The notes beneath the pieces were generated by a model. The model had not been told where the DNA came from. It did no database searches and saw only the letters and a program-made list of their open reading frames with translations. Shown one piece after another: positions 1 to 9,354 of a DNA stretch of 64,000 nt. Where the stretch lies: NCBI GenBank assembly GCA_012719125.1, contig JAAYAY010000026.1, positions 1 through 64,000 on the forward strand, given 5' to 3'. Both the position numbers and the translations under genes were made by a program. The first letter of the stretch is position 1, and every line of letters begins with the position of its first letter. Source of the stretch: Planctomycetaceae bacterium. GTDB lineage: Bacteria; Planctomycetota; Planctomycetia; Pirellulales; Thermoguttaceae.

Positions 1-1
1 A

Positions 2-253
2 CGACGCACTGCCCCGATGGCGTTTGTGATCCACACCCTGATCGTGATCTGGTTCCATCAGGTAGGTCATCGTCATCTGCGATTTCCCGATCGCCCATGG
101 TATCGTCACAAGAGCGAACCATCCTTCGCCGACATGCTCACCACCCTGCGGCGGTTGAGCTGGCAGGACAAAATCCGCACACTGCATCTGAAAAGCAGTA
201 TTGCCAAAAAGGTCCTTGCCCAGATTGTCGATTTCCTCAGCCTTGCAGGCTGA
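2..253 (+). pseudogene. C-terminal fragment of a DDE transposase, open at the window edge
   Basis: The frame is already open at the first base and ends at a TGA at 251-253, so only the last 80 or so residues are visible. The readable motif RPWYRHKSEPSFADMLTTLR is typical of the tail of IS701/IS4-type DDE transposases that I recall from planctomycetes and actinobacteria. The catalytic DDE core is not in view, so I cannot tell an intact element from a remnant. No terminal inverted repeat is obvious just downstream. Confidence 0.5.
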
Positions 254-522
254 CGCGTCGTCCCGCTACAAACGGACGGGACGTGCAACGAAAATTCAAT
301 TGCCATGTCTCCGCGAAGATCGCCGCGGATCGCTCAAAATGCATCCTCAAAATGTGCGAAACTTGAATTAAGCCCTCGTGCCACCAACAATCGCGGCGTC
401 AACAAGACGCAGTGGATCGAAATCGATCGCCTGACCTATGACTCGTGCATTGATCCACGCGATTACCGTCCGAAACGCACGATTTGCCCGTTCGTGTCAT
501 GGCCAATTGCATGCGTTGATGC

Positions 523-637
523 TATTGACCCCTGCATAGCCAATGAACAGTCCGCCGCGGCCCAGCGTACAGGAATTACGGAGAAACCTCGCTGTGTCGC
601 GGCCATGAGGCGAACATTGACAATGCAGGGGTCAATA
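523..637. repeat. 115-bp MITE-like element with 23-bp inverted ends
   Basis: The arms at 523-545 and 615-637 are inverted copies of each other over 23 bases with two mismatches, and the 15-base core (523-537 against 623-637) is perfect. The intervening 69 bases have no convincing ORF. The element lies between the transposase remnant and the end of the rhamnosidase gene. It could be a miniature transposable element or a large hairpin. The rest of 254-678 holds nothing I recognise. Confidence 0.5.
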
Positions 638-678
638 AAGACTCGATTTTTCTCGTCCGCCCGCTTCACCGCCGTACC

Positions 679-3570
679 TCATTGGGACGAAACGAACCGG
701 TATTTGCCACACCCAACGGACACTCGGACTCGACCGGATTCCGCCCCCAGCACACGCACCTCACGAACCTCTTCGAGCGGCCTTCCGCTCTCGGTAATCG
801 CGGCGGCGCTTTCCGCCGGAATGAAGACCGTGGCCCTCGTGTTGGCTGGTATGATTACTTCTAATACGAAACGATCGGCCTCGCGCCGCCAGCGGCTGGC
901 AATCTTCCCCCGAATCGAATCGTACTGGGCGTTCACCCAGTCGATGGCCGGATGTTCCGGGTTGCTCCCGGCGGTTTGCGGATTGGGCTTGATGACGATC
1001 TGATCGAACCCGGGGGCAGCGTGGTCGATTCCCGCCAGGTTCGTGAACATCCATTCCCACACCGCCCCGAACGAGTAGTGGCTGAAGGAATTCATGGAGG
1101 GATTCATGAAGCCCTCGTCTTTCGTGAAACTGTTCCAGCGTTCCCAGATCGTGGTGGCCCCGTTCTCGATCTCGTAGCCCCATGAGGGAAACCGCCGACT
1201 CTGCAGCAGCCGCCCCGCCAAGTCGTTGTGGCCGTAGGCCGAGAGTACAGGCAGCAGGTGCTTCGTTCCCAGGAACCCGGTCGCCATGCGGACGTCGTTC
1301 TGACGAATCATCTCAGCCAGGCGATCGGCAAAGGCCTGGCGAAGTCCTTCGGGGACGAGCCCGACGTAGAGCGCCAACGCGTGGGCCGACTGGGTCTGCA
1401 CCGTCAACCTGCCTTCAGCATCGATGTACTTCGCCGCGTAGGCTTTGGCAATCGAATCGAACCATCCTCGGTACTTCTCCGCTGCTTCCTTCTTGCCCAA
1501 GGCCTCCGCCATCTCGGCCATGAGCTTGGAAGAGTAGGCGAAGTAGATCATGTCGACGTACTCGACGGGCGTGGTTTCGTTCAACGACAGCCAATCGCCC
1601 CAGCCGTTGCCCAAAGCCACGCCGAGGAAATCGGGGCTCACGCGGCGCCGGTACTGCATGAACCGTTCCATCGATTCCCACCGGCGATCAAGGATGCGCC
1701 GGTCGCCGTAAGCCCGATAGATCACATAGGGACAGATCACGCCCGCGTCCATCCAGGCGGTGGCAAAGGCCCGGTTGGGCTTGCCGTGCTGCATGGGATA
1801 GGGGGCGTAGTCGGGATACGGGCCTTCGGGAAGCTGGGCCTCTTCGACGTCTTCGAGCCACTTGGTGAAGAAGGCGGCCACGTCGGCATTGAAGCTCGCC
1901 GTGCGAACGTAGATCTGCGCATCGCCCATCCAACCGAGCCGCTCGTCCCGCTGGGGACAGTCCGTGGGGATCTCCAAGAAGTTCGCCCGCTGGGTCCACA
2001 CGACATTGCGGAACAACCGGTTGACCATTTCATCGGAACACTCGAAGGAACTGACCAGCGGCGTGTCGGAGTGGATTACCACGCCGGTCACTGCATCGAG
2101 AGCGGGCTTACCCGGGTAGCCCGTGAGTTCGACAAATTGGAATCCGTGGTAGGTGAACCGGGGCGTCCAGACCTCGCCATCGGGATCGCCCCGGAGGATG
2201 TAGGTATCGGTGGCCCTCGCCTTGCGCAGGTTCTCGGTCATAAGCCGCCCGTCCGGATGGAGCATTTCGCCGTGCCGGATCCGGACCTCTGTTCCCGCCG
2301 GGCCTCGCACCTTGAGCCGCACGACCCCCGAGAAGTTCTGGCCCAGGTCGAAGATGAAGACGCCCGGTTCCGGCTCGCTGATTCCGACCGGCCGGATCTC
2401 CTCGATCGGCACGATCGGCACACCGGGATAGGCCTGCATCCGCGGCGGCTTGCGGAACCCGAGTTCCACTTCGCGAGGTCCGCTCTTGTCGATGAACTGG
2501 GCCTTGAGGCTGCCGTTCTCTTCCGCCCGGATCGCGCCGGACCACTGCGAATCGTCGTACCCGGCAGTCGACCAGCCGGGCATCTCCAGTCTCGCGTCGT
2601 GAACTTCGCCCATCAACATGTCGGCCTCGGTAATGGGCCCCGACGTCACCTTCCAACTCGGGTCGGTGACGATCGTCTCCCTGGAGCCGTCGGCATATTC
2701 GATTTCAAGCTGGACCAGCAGCGCCGGCGTTTTGCCGTACATGTAGCGGCCGCAACGGTTGGGCCCGTAACCGACGAGCAGCCCATAACCGACGTAGCCC
2801 GCGTACCAGCCGTCGGCCACAATCGCGCCGATGGCGTTGTCTCCTTCCCCAATCATCTCCGTAACGTCGTAGGTGTTGTAGAAGCACCGCTTGGCATAAT
2901 CGCACCAGCCGGGCGTGAACCTCGACTCGCCCACCCGCCGGCCGTTGATCTCGAGTTCGTAGATGCCCAAGGCGGAGGCGTAGACGGTAGCCCGGCGAAT
3001 TTCCCGTTTTGCGGTGACCGATTTGCGGTAGTAGCGGGCCGGCGGCAGGACCATCTTCTGTTGTGTGCCTTCCAGGGGCGAATCGTCGCGGAAGCTGATC
3101 CATTGGGCCTGCCAGTCGCCGGAATCGAGCAGGCCCATCGACCATCGGGCCGGCGTGCTCCAGGCCGACGGTTGGCCGTCGGCATCCCAGGCCATGACCT
3201 TCCAGAAACAGTGCTGCCGCGACGGCAGCGGCTTCCCTGCATAGAGGATGTTGACCGTCTTGTTGCTTTCCACTTGGCCCGAATCCCACAGGTCGCCTTC
3301 GTCATGGGCGAGTTTCTCAATACTACTTGCCACAAGGATCCGGTAGGCCACCTGTCGCTGGTTGCGCTCGTTCGAGGTCACGATCCAACTAAGCCGCGGC
3401 GTGGTTTCGCCGATCCCAGCCGGGTCGTTCAAGTATTCGCAGCGGAGACGCTCAACCTGGAGAGCCCCCGATTCGGCGGCGCGGCTTGGCGCGACAGACG
3501 CATGGGCAAGTACATTTGCGACGACGGCGATTACGAACAGAGAAGAAATGACGTGCTGGTGGCGGCTCAT
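679..3570 (-). CDS. Secreted GH78 alpha-L-rhamnosidase
   Basis: This 963-residue protein is predicted to remove alpha-L-rhamnose from polysaccharides or glycosides outside the cytoplasm. The start is placed at the ATG at 3570, which begins a clear signal peptide (MSRHQHVISSLFVIAVVANV, then an Ala-rich cleavage region). The open frame extends further upstream, but that part looks like non-coding residue. The order fits GH78: an N-terminal Ig-like region (LRCEYLNDPAGIGETTPRLSW), rhamnosidase beta-sandwich domains, an (alpha/alpha)6 barrel, and a C-terminal beta domain. The family signature DCPQRDERLGWMGDAQ lies near residue 540 and carries the Asp/Glu thought to be catalytic. A second conserved Glu lies in TTIWERW near residue 800. 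It is transcribed away from the CPPED1-like gene across a 380-bp divergent gap. Confidence 0.93.
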   Translation of the reverse strand: MSRHQHVISSLFVIAVVANVLAHASVAPSRAAESGALQVERLRCEYLNDPAGIGETTPRLSWIVTSNERNQRQVAYRILVASSIEKLAHDEGDLWDSGQVESNKTVNILYAGKPLPSRQHCFWKVMAWDADGQPSAWSTPARWSMGLLDSGDWQAQWISFRDDSPLEGTQQKMVLPPARYYRKSVTAKREIRRATVYASALGIYELEINGRRVGESRFTPGWCDYAKRCFYNTYDVTEMIGEGDNAIGAIVADGWYAGYVGYGLLVGYGPNRCGRYMYGKTPALLVQLEIEYADGSRETIVTDPSWKVTSGPITEADMLMGEVHDARLEMPGWSTAGYDDSQWSGAIRAEENGSLKAQFIDKSGPREVELGFRKPPRMQAYPGVPIVPIEEIRPVGISEPEPGVFIFDLGQNFSGVVRLKVRGPAGTEVRIRHGEMLHPDGRLMTENLRKARATDTYILRGDPDGEVWTPRFTYHGFQFVELTGYPGKPALDAVTGVVIHSDTPLVSSFECSDEMVNRLFRNVVWTQRANFLEIPTDCPQRDERLGWMGDAQIYVRTASFNADVAAFFTKWLEDVEEAQLPEGPYPDYAPYPMQHGKPNRAFATAWMDAGVICPYVIYRAYGDRRILDRRWESMERFMQYRRRVSPDFLGVALGNGWGDWLSLNETTPVEYVDMIYFAYSSKLMAEMAEALGKKEAAEKYRGWFDSIAKAYAAKYIDAEGRLTVQTQSAHALALYVGLVPEGLRQAFADRLAEMIRQNDVRMATGFLGTKHLLPVLSAYGHNDLAGRLLQSRRFPSWGYEIENGATTIWERWNSFTKDEGFMNPSMNSFSHYSFGAVWEWMFTNLAGIDHAAPGFDQIVIKPNPQTAGSNPEHPAIDWVNAQYDSIRGKIASRWRREADRFVLEVIIPANTRATVFIPAESAAAITESGRPLEEVREVRVLGAESGRVRVSVGCGKYRFVSSQ

Positions 3571-3950
3571 TTGGTACTCATCCTGCCGGGCTGAATCGTT
3601 TTTTGTGTGTCCAACATTGGTTCGGGGATACCGCATGGGACACGGCATCACCGCGAACCATTCTAGTCGCACTGCGAATCGATTTCGAGCGGGCGGCTGC
3701 GACTGGAATGTCCATCCATGAATGCCGTCGGCTGCCGGGGTCGCCCAACTCGTTGGAATCCAGGCTTCAGCCTGCGAATCTCTCCGCCCGGTTGCGGCAT
3801 CCGCCAACAGAAGCAGGGCGCCTCCTGACGCACCGGGAAAAGACACGGGCACTCGCACGTCAGGACGTGCCCCACTTGCATCTGCTCACGCGATGGCCGA
3901 AGATGCGAAGGATCAAACGTGATGAATCTGTTTTGAAGAGGAGTCGACCC
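3571..3950. other. Divergent intergenic region
   Basis: This 380-bp gap must hold the promoters of the divergent rhamnosidase and phosphoesterase genes. I see no convincing -35/-10 pair. A near-palindromic CAGGCTTCAGCCTG lies at 3761-3774. The gap also carries short spurious reading frames on both strands. Confidence 0.4.
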
Positions 3951-4784
3951 ATGAATCGAGAACGACTGCCGGTGTGCCGGATCGTTTGGGGGCTGTTGTG
4001 CCTGCTGCAACCTCTTGCCGCACAGGTGACGGCTGAAGAAGCGAAGTCACCCGGCATCCAATTCGTTCAGATCTGCGACACGCAACTCGGTTTCGGCGAG
4101 AAGGGCTACGAGCAGGACGTCGAGTCGTTCCGCCAGGCGGTGCGGCAGATCAATGCGATGAAACCGGCGTTCGTGGTGATCTGCGGGGATCTGGTCCACA
4201 AGCCCGAACCGCAGGCGTTTGCCGATTTCAAGGAAGTGATGGCCGAGCTCGAGGTTCCCTGCCGCTGTGCGGCCGGAAATCACGACCTGGGGCACCCGCC
4301 GACGGCCGCGAGCCTGGCCAAATATCGGGAGGCAATCGGCAAGGACTACTACTCCTTCAAGCACCAAGGCATCACGTTCGTTGTGGTGAACACGGAGTTC
4401 TGGAAGGCGCCGGTCGAAGGCGAGACGGCGGCCCACGATCGCTGGTTCGAGGAAACGCTCCGGCAGGCCAAGGCCGACTCGAGCCCAGTTATCGTCGCCG
4501 GCCATCACCCGCTGTTCCTGAAAAAGGCCGACGAAAAGGAGGAGTATTTCAATATCCCACCGGAGAAACGGGCCGAGATCCTGCGACTATTCAAAGAGAA
4601 TGGCGTGGTGGCCATGTTGAGTGGGCATACTCATCGCCTGGTCGAAAACGAATACGAAGGGATTCAGTTCCTCAGCGGCGAGGCGACCAGCAAGAACTTC
4701 GACAAGCGGCCGTTCGGGTTTCGCGTGTGGGAGGTCGACGAGGCTGGGAAGGTGAGTCACCGGTTCGTGGCGTTGGAAGAGTAG
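3951..4784 (+). CDS. Secreted CPPED1-like metallophosphoesterase
   Basis: This is a 277-residue calcineurin-like phosphoesterase with an N-terminal signal peptide (LLCLLQPLAAQVTAEE). The start ATG at 3951 is preceded by a strong GAAGAGGAG at 3935-3943. The metal-binding blocks appear in order: D43 in ICDTQLGF, CGDLVH, AGNHDLG, AGHHPLF and SGHTH. The first block reads DTQ where many family members have DxH. The CPPED1 branch shares a DPQ form, and DYYSFKHQGITFVVVN and the C-terminal HRFVALEE also resemble CPPED1. The bacterial substrate is unknown. The gene is convergent with the PQQ-propeller gene, with a 6-bp gap. Confidence 0.85.
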   Translation: MNRERLPVCRIVWGLLCLLQPLAAQVTAEEAKSPGIQFVQICDTQLGFGEKGYEQDVESFRQAVRQINAMKPAFVVICGDLVHKPEPQAFADFKEVMAELEVPCRCAAGNHDLGHPPTAASLAKYREAIGKDYYSFKHQGITFVVVNTEFWKAPVEGETAAHDRWFEETLRQAKADSSPVIVAGHHPLFLKKADEKEEYFNIPPEKRAEILRLFKENGVVAMLSGHTHRLVENEYEGIQFLSGEATSKNFDKRPFGFRVWEVDEAGKVSHRFVALEE

Positions 4785-4790
4785 TATGTG

Positions 4791-7700
4791 TCAGTCGCGG
4801 CTACCGAGGGGAAGTGTTGCTGCTTTCAGCACGATGGTTCCCTGATTCAAGTAGCTGCACGTGCACCAACTGGCGGCGTCGGGCATGAGAACGACGCCGC
4901 CGGCCGGGACGGCCGCGATCCAGCAGCCGGGGCGAATGCCGCCGTAGTTCTGCGTCTCCGGCGAGACCCCGAGGTCGAGGTAGCCCAGTGTGGCCGAGCG
5001 GAAGACGAGCATGGTGCGGCAGCCCGACACGATGCCGCAGCCGTAGGAACGCTGGAGCGTGAAGGGCAACTTCTCGCCGGTCAGCAGGTCCCAGGCGCCG
5101 GGCGGGGCGTAGATCGTCCGGCCGTTGAGGACGGGCCGGTCGGCATAGTCGGCTTCGACGTTCCACACGAGTTCTCCGCTGCCGGCGCGGAAGGCGGCCA
5201 TGCGATTGCCGAGTTCCGAAGGGCGCGAGGCCTGGTGGGCGGCCTGGTAGCCCATCCACACCAGGTCGTGTTCGGCCGAGTGGATCAGCAACGTGCCGAA
5301 GGCCGGCTCTTCGGCCTGCCACTCGACTTGCCCCGTCTTCTGGTCGAGGGCAAGCAGGCGGCCCGGCGGATGCGTCGTTTCCGATGGTTCATTCTCTCCG
5401 GCGGTGCCGCGACGCTTCTCGGCCGAGGCTGGGGCGGCAACGAACCCGATTTCGTCTTCCGCCGAGACGGGGCGATCGACGAGGTAGACTCGTCCGCCGC
5501 CGATGGCGATGGCGTTGTGGCGGATCGAGTGTTTTGGCTCGAACATCCAGAGCAACTTGCCCGTGACGGCGTCGAGGGCGACGAGGGCCGTCGACTCGGT
5601 GAACTGCAGGCCCGTATCCCATCGGTCGGACCAACACTTGATCAGGTAGTCTTCCCTGGCGAGAGAACCGAAGAGGATGCCGTCGTGGCAGGCAATGAAT
5701 CCCCACAGGGCCGGCTCGCCGCCGGGATGGGCCGGCGGTTTCCACTCGGCCAGTTTCCGGCCGGTCGCTGCATCGAGGACGAAGCAGACGTTGCCGTTGT
5801 GAAGGTAGACGCGGCCGGGCCCGAGGCAGATGTTTCCACCGGTCCAGGCGGCCCCGATGCTGTGCTCGCGGTGGTAGGCGCCCAGGATCCCCGGCGCCTC
5901 GAATTCCCAAAGGACCCGGCCATTGTAGAGGCTCTGGGCTCTCAGACCGTTGAGGCCCTCGACAAACATCCGGCCGTCCTCGACGAGCGCCGCGGGGGCC
6001 CGCCCGTGGCGACTGGCCAGGAGAAAATCGGTATCGCGAAACCAGAGCATCTCGAGGGGCCCGCGGACGAGTTGCTCCTCCGAACAGAGCGTGTTGGCGG
6101 GACTGCTGTTTTGGTGCGTCCAGTTTCCGGCGCCCTCCAAGGGACCCCGCCGCGAAACCCGGATTTCGCCTGCCGCACCGAGAGCAAGCGTTCCGCCGTA
6201 GGGGCGGCAGAGGCGATTGGCGGTTGCGAGCAGTTCTTCGTCCGACTTCTCGGCGAGCGAGCGGCCGGAAACGACCAGGTCGGCGAAGTAGTCGGGGTAA
6301 GGTACCTCTGCCGGATCGAAACAGTGAACCGTCACGCGGGAACCGTAGTGACCCAGAAGATCGAGTGCTTCGCAGAGCCGCTGCACGTTCGCCGGGTCTG
6401 GGTCGACTGCGTAAACCCGCAGGTTCGTCCGGCGGGCAAGTTCCAGGGTCAGGCCGCCCTCAGCGCAGCCGAGGTCCACGCAGTACCCGTCGGCAACGCC
6501 CGTTCGTTCCACGATTTCGCGGGCTGCCTTGCGGACGGGAAGGCCGCGTTGCGGCACCTGGACCGAAGGCACGAAATGGCTGTCCTTTGGTGGAACGTTC
6601 CGAGGGTCGCCGTAGCAGTGAACGAATCCCTGATCGGTGCTTACGTAAAGGCGGCCGTCGGCGACCGCCAGGCCATCGACGGTGCCGCTGACGCCGATCG
6701 ACCAGGCGAGTTCTCGCGTGGGAATATCCATCGCGGAAAGGCGGCCGCGTCCGCCGACAAGCACGGTATTGCCGGCGACGATCAGTGCGGACGCCTGGCC
6801 GTCCAGTGTGGGCGTCGCCCAGGCGGTTGAATCCATACGGACTTCAGGCGGCCGCAATTCCTCGGCGAGGGGTGTGGGAGGCTCGGCGTCGAAGGTGAGC
6901 GGCACTTGCCAGATGGGCGCGGCGAGGTCTGTGACCTGCCGTTTGTTCCCCTTGCGGTCGACGGTCTCCCGCTCGACGGTCAGATTCCTGCGGTCGAAGG
7001 CCAACACGGTATTGTCGACGGCGTGGATGAAGTAGTCGGGAGTCACGGCCGTTTGCAGTCCGACCGTGCCGATCTTCCGCCCGTCGGCAATCGAGTAGAT
7101 GCTGCCACTGTTGGCGAAGTATTGATCGACGATGACGACGTCGCTTCCGCCGGAATGCTGATGGGTCTGCAAGGGAAAGCTGCGAAGCGTGCCGTCCGAA
7201 CGGTTGAGCACGGCGGGAACGGCTCGCCCCGTCGGGACCAGCAGGCAATTGTCCGTGGCTGCCAGGTATCCCTGAGCTGAAATGCCGCTCTTGGCTCGGG
7301 CGGTTGCGTGGGGCTGGTCCATTTCGATCGTGCCGGACGAGTCGTTCTGCCAGAGGACGTCTCCGGTTCGCGGATCGAGGGCGTAGAGAAAGATTCCTTC
7401 GCTGGGCCAGATCCCGGCGCCGAAATAGACGATGTCGCCCAAAACGACCGGTCCGCCCCGGGCGGGCCAGCGAGAAATCATGCGGTCGTTGCCCAGCAGC
7501 ATATCACTGCGCGGCCCGCCGCGACGTTTCCAGACGAGCTTGCCCGTCGCGACGGAGAGACAATAGAGATGGCCGTCGTCGCCGGCCACAAACAGGCGAT
7601 CCTGCCATGCCGCGGGGGCGAATCGCACGGGCGAACCGGTGAAGAACGTCCAGATCACCTGGCCGCTTACGGCGTCGAGGGCGTAGACCTTGTCGTCGCC

Positions 7701-7961
7701 CGAACTGCCGTAGCACAAGACGCCGTTGACCACGATGGGCTGATTGGCCCGATCGAACCGCAGGCGGTTCCGCGTGGGCCAGGCGGGCGCCGGCGGTTGC
7801 CGGCTTTGATGGCTCCAGAAGTATCCGAGCGTGGGCGGCAGCGCCTCCGACGTGTAACCGCTTCGTGCGGCGTCGTTGCGAAACTGGGACCAATCGGCGC
7901 CGCGGCAGGGCAGGACGGCCACGGCGAGCGTACCCAGAGCGGCAAATCGAAGGAACTGCAT
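4791..7961 (-). CDS. Secreted PQQ-like beta-propeller with an embedded SAM methyltransferase domain
   Basis: This 1056-residue protein has a signal peptide (MQFLRFAALGTLAVAVLPCRGA). Blades of the PQQ/BamB type run from about residue 22 to 520 (for example VYALDAVSGQVIWTF and VYCLS-type repeats) and again after about residue 690 to the end (LLALDQKTGQVEWQ). Between them lies a Rossmann methyltransferase block: GYCVDLGCAEGGLTLELARR is motif I, followed by VYAVDPDP and later ADLVVSGRSLA. A methyltransferase core inside an exported propeller is odd, because S-adenosylmethionine is cytoplasmic. The fold may instead serve structure or another ligand. The start codon and first ten codons lie inside a 189-bp sequence repeated at 61.3 kb. 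The gene lies downstream of the VWA gene on the same strand. Confidence 0.8.
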   Translation of the reverse strand: MQFLRFAALGTLAVAVLPCRGADWSQFRNDAARSGYTSEALPPTLGYFWSHQSRQPPAPAWPTRNRLRFDRANQPIVVNGVLCYGSSGDDKVYALDAVSGQVIWTFFTGSPVRFAPAAWQDRLFVAGDDGHLYCLSVATGKLVWKRRGGPRSDMLLGNDRMISRWPARGGPVVLGDIVYFGAGIWPSEGIFLYALDPRTGDVLWQNDSSGTIEMDQPHATARAKSGISAQGYLAATDNCLLVPTGRAVPAVLNRSDGTLRSFPLQTHQHSGGSDVVIVDQYFANSGSIYSIADGRKIGTVGLQTAVTPDYFIHAVDNTVLAFDRRNLTVERETVDRKGNKRQVTDLAAPIWQVPLTFDAEPPTPLAEELRPPEVRMDSTAWATPTLDGQASALIVAGNTVLVGGRGRLSAMDIPTRELAWSIGVSGTVDGLAVADGRLYVSTDQGFVHCYGDPRNVPPKDSHFVPSVQVPQRGLPVRKAAREIVERTGVADGYCVDLGCAEGGLTLELARRTNLRVYAVDPDPANVQRLCEALDLLGHYGSRVTVHCFDPAEVPYPDYFADLVVSGRSLAEKSDEELLATANRLCRPYGGTLALGAAGEIRVSRRGPLEGAGNWTHQNSSPANTLCSEEQLVRGPLEMLWFRDTDFLLASRHGRAPAALVEDGRMFVEGLNGLRAQSLYNGRVLWEFEAPGILGAYHREHSIGAAWTGGNICLGPGRVYLHNGNVCFVLDAATGRKLAEWKPPAHPGGEPALWGFIACHDGILFGSLAREDYLIKCWSDRWDTGLQFTESTALVALDAVTGKLLWMFEPKHSIRHNAIAIGGGRVYLVDRPVSAEDEIGFVAAPASAEKRRGTAGENEPSETTHPPGRLLALDQKTGQVEWQAEEPAFGTLLIHSAEHDLVWMGYQAAHQASRPSELGNRMAAFRAGSGELVWNVEADYADRPVLNGRTIYAPPGAWDLLTGEKLPFTLQRSYGCGIVSGCRTMLVFRSATLGYLDLGVSPETQNYGGIRPGCWIAAVPAGGVVLMPDAASWCTCSYLNQGTIVLKAATLPLGSRD

Positions 7962-8122
7962 TATGTGTTGCTTCTCATCGTGAAAGGCGAGCAGTGCGGG
8001 CGAGCATGGCAGCCGACGAAAGCCGGGCTTTCCTTCAGGTTGTGTGTCTGACGGCGCACCTTCCAGGATCGGAAGATCTCGACCGTTTGGCAAGCCAATA
8101 GCTCGTTTGGCGGGAGAATCGC
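7934..8122 (-). repeat. 189-bp dispersed repeat, copy A (leader and first codons of the propeller gene)
   Basis: Read on the minus strand, this segment matches 61341-61529 on the plus strand without gaps, at roughly 90% identity by hand alignment. It includes the 5' leader, the ATG at 7961 and codons for MQFLRFAAL. It contains short self-complementary stretches such as GAAAGCCCGGCTTTC. It also keeps an open upstream frame in both copies, though the substitutions do not clearly look coding. Confidence 0.85.
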
Positions 8123-8143
8123 GCAAGGCCATTCAGACGCATC

Positions 8144-9238
8144 CTACCGTCGCCGCCGCCTTGGTGGAGCCGGTTTGGGGCGTTCCTGCTCACTTGGCGG
8201 GATGTACTTGTATTCTCCGCCGGTGATTTGGGCCAGCGCCTCCATCCGCTGTTTGCTCTCGGGGTCTTCGTAGGCGAAGGTGTGGATGGGGGTGTAGCCG
8301 CGGTGCATCTGCTGGACGAGTTCTTCGGCCTCGGGAGTGCCCGTGAAGAGAGGGCTCTTCCTTCCCGACACACTGTTGAAGTGGCCGTCGGAGAGCAAGA
8401 AGACGGCGTCGGGCGCGATCGACAACGCCACGACCAAGGCTTCCCGCGGGTCGGTCCCGCCGCCGACTTCTGCCGCCTCGAGCCACTGGCGCAACCGCTG
8501 CTTGTTTTCGCGGGTGGCCGGAATCGTGGCCGGGATGAGCACCTCGTCGTCGAACATGCAGCGCGTGGTCGTCGAGAAGAGAATGACGTAGAACGATTGA
8601 TAGGGAGCCAGCTTGTCGATGGAGCGGAGCAACTCGTATCGTGCACGGTCGAACCGGCTGTTGCTCTTGGCCTGGCCCGCTTTGCCCGAGTTCATGCTGG
8701 TCGACTTGTCGAGGATGTAGACGAAGCGGAAGCCATAGGCGACCGTTCCGAAGTAGTCGGTTCCGCTGCCTGACCCGCCGCTGCCTGCCCCGCCATGCCA
8801 ACCGCCCGGCCCCTCGCCGAAAGTGCCGCCGGCCATATCCAGTTCCACGCGGACGTCCTGCGGATCGATGGGTTCGGGTTGGGAGACTTGCAGTTCGACG
8901 CCGAAATCGAGCGAGGCCGTGTCGGCCGATTCGCTCATCAGCGTCTCCAGATCACCCTCTTCGGCGTCGGCGCTGGCGATCAAGGTGAGGGGGCCGCCGC
9001 CGCGTTCGAAGGGAAGCAACAGCAGGGCGGCTGTCAGCAGAATCAGCAGGTTGACGATCGCCGAGATGAGCCAGCAGACAGACCACTCCCCGATGAGCCG
9101 GCGACCCAAATGGGGACTGCGACCGCATGAGCCATCGACCGCCAGATCGGGGGAGCTATCAGCCGGCAACGGACGCGGTCGTTCCTCATCCGGCCGCCAG
9201 GACTTGGCTGTTTTGGGGTCTGTTGCCAAACCGGCCAT
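8144..9238 (-). CDS. Membrane-anchored VWA-domain protein
   Basis: This 364-residue protein has a cytoplasmic N-terminus, one membrane segment near residues 53-75 (CWLISAIVNLLILLTAALLL), a Gly/Ser-rich linker (GGAGSGGSGSG) and a von Willebrand A domain. The MIDAS motif is intact: DKSTS begins at D177, a Thr lies in GGGTDP, and LLSDGHF supplies the last Asp. The C-terminus is Pro/Arg-rich and ends in five arginines. The binding partner is unknown. It sits in a minus-strand run between the TPR gene (116 bp upstream) and the PQQ propeller gene, so the three may form one transcription unit. Confidence 0.85.
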   Translation of the reverse strand: MAGLATDPKTAKSWRPDEERPRPLPADSSPDLAVDGSCGRSPHLGRRLIGEWSVCWLISAIVNLLILLTAALLLLPFERGGGPLTLIASADAEEGDLETLMSESADTASLDFGVELQVSQPEPIDPQDVRVELDMAGGTFGEGPGGWHGGAGSGGSGSGTDYFGTVAYGFRFVYILDKSTSMNSGKAGQAKSNSRFDRARYELLRSIDKLAPYQSFYVILFSTTTRCMFDDEVLIPATIPATRENKQRLRQWLEAAEVGGGTDPREALVVALSIAPDAVFLLSDGHFNSVSGRKSPLFTGTPEAEELVQQMHRGYTPIHTFAYEDPESKQRMEALAQITGGEYKYIPPSEQERPKPAPPRRRRR

Positions 9239-9354
9239 CTGCCTGAACCCTGATTACCGCGTGGCGTGAAACCGTCCACCTCCAAGTATATCAGAGGTTG
9301 CGCAAAACCAGTCCCCGGGGGGCACGGGCGGCCGGTTTTCCCTTCTTTTCGACC

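Noticed and set aside
1228-3594. 788-residue open frame on the plus strand
   Set aside because: It lies opposite the rhamnosidase, and its translation is Arg/Gly/His-rich without family motifs. It is an antisense shadow caused by high third-position GC.
4788-6830. 680-residue open frame on the plus strand
   Set aside because: Antisense of the propeller gene, low-complexity composition, no start context.
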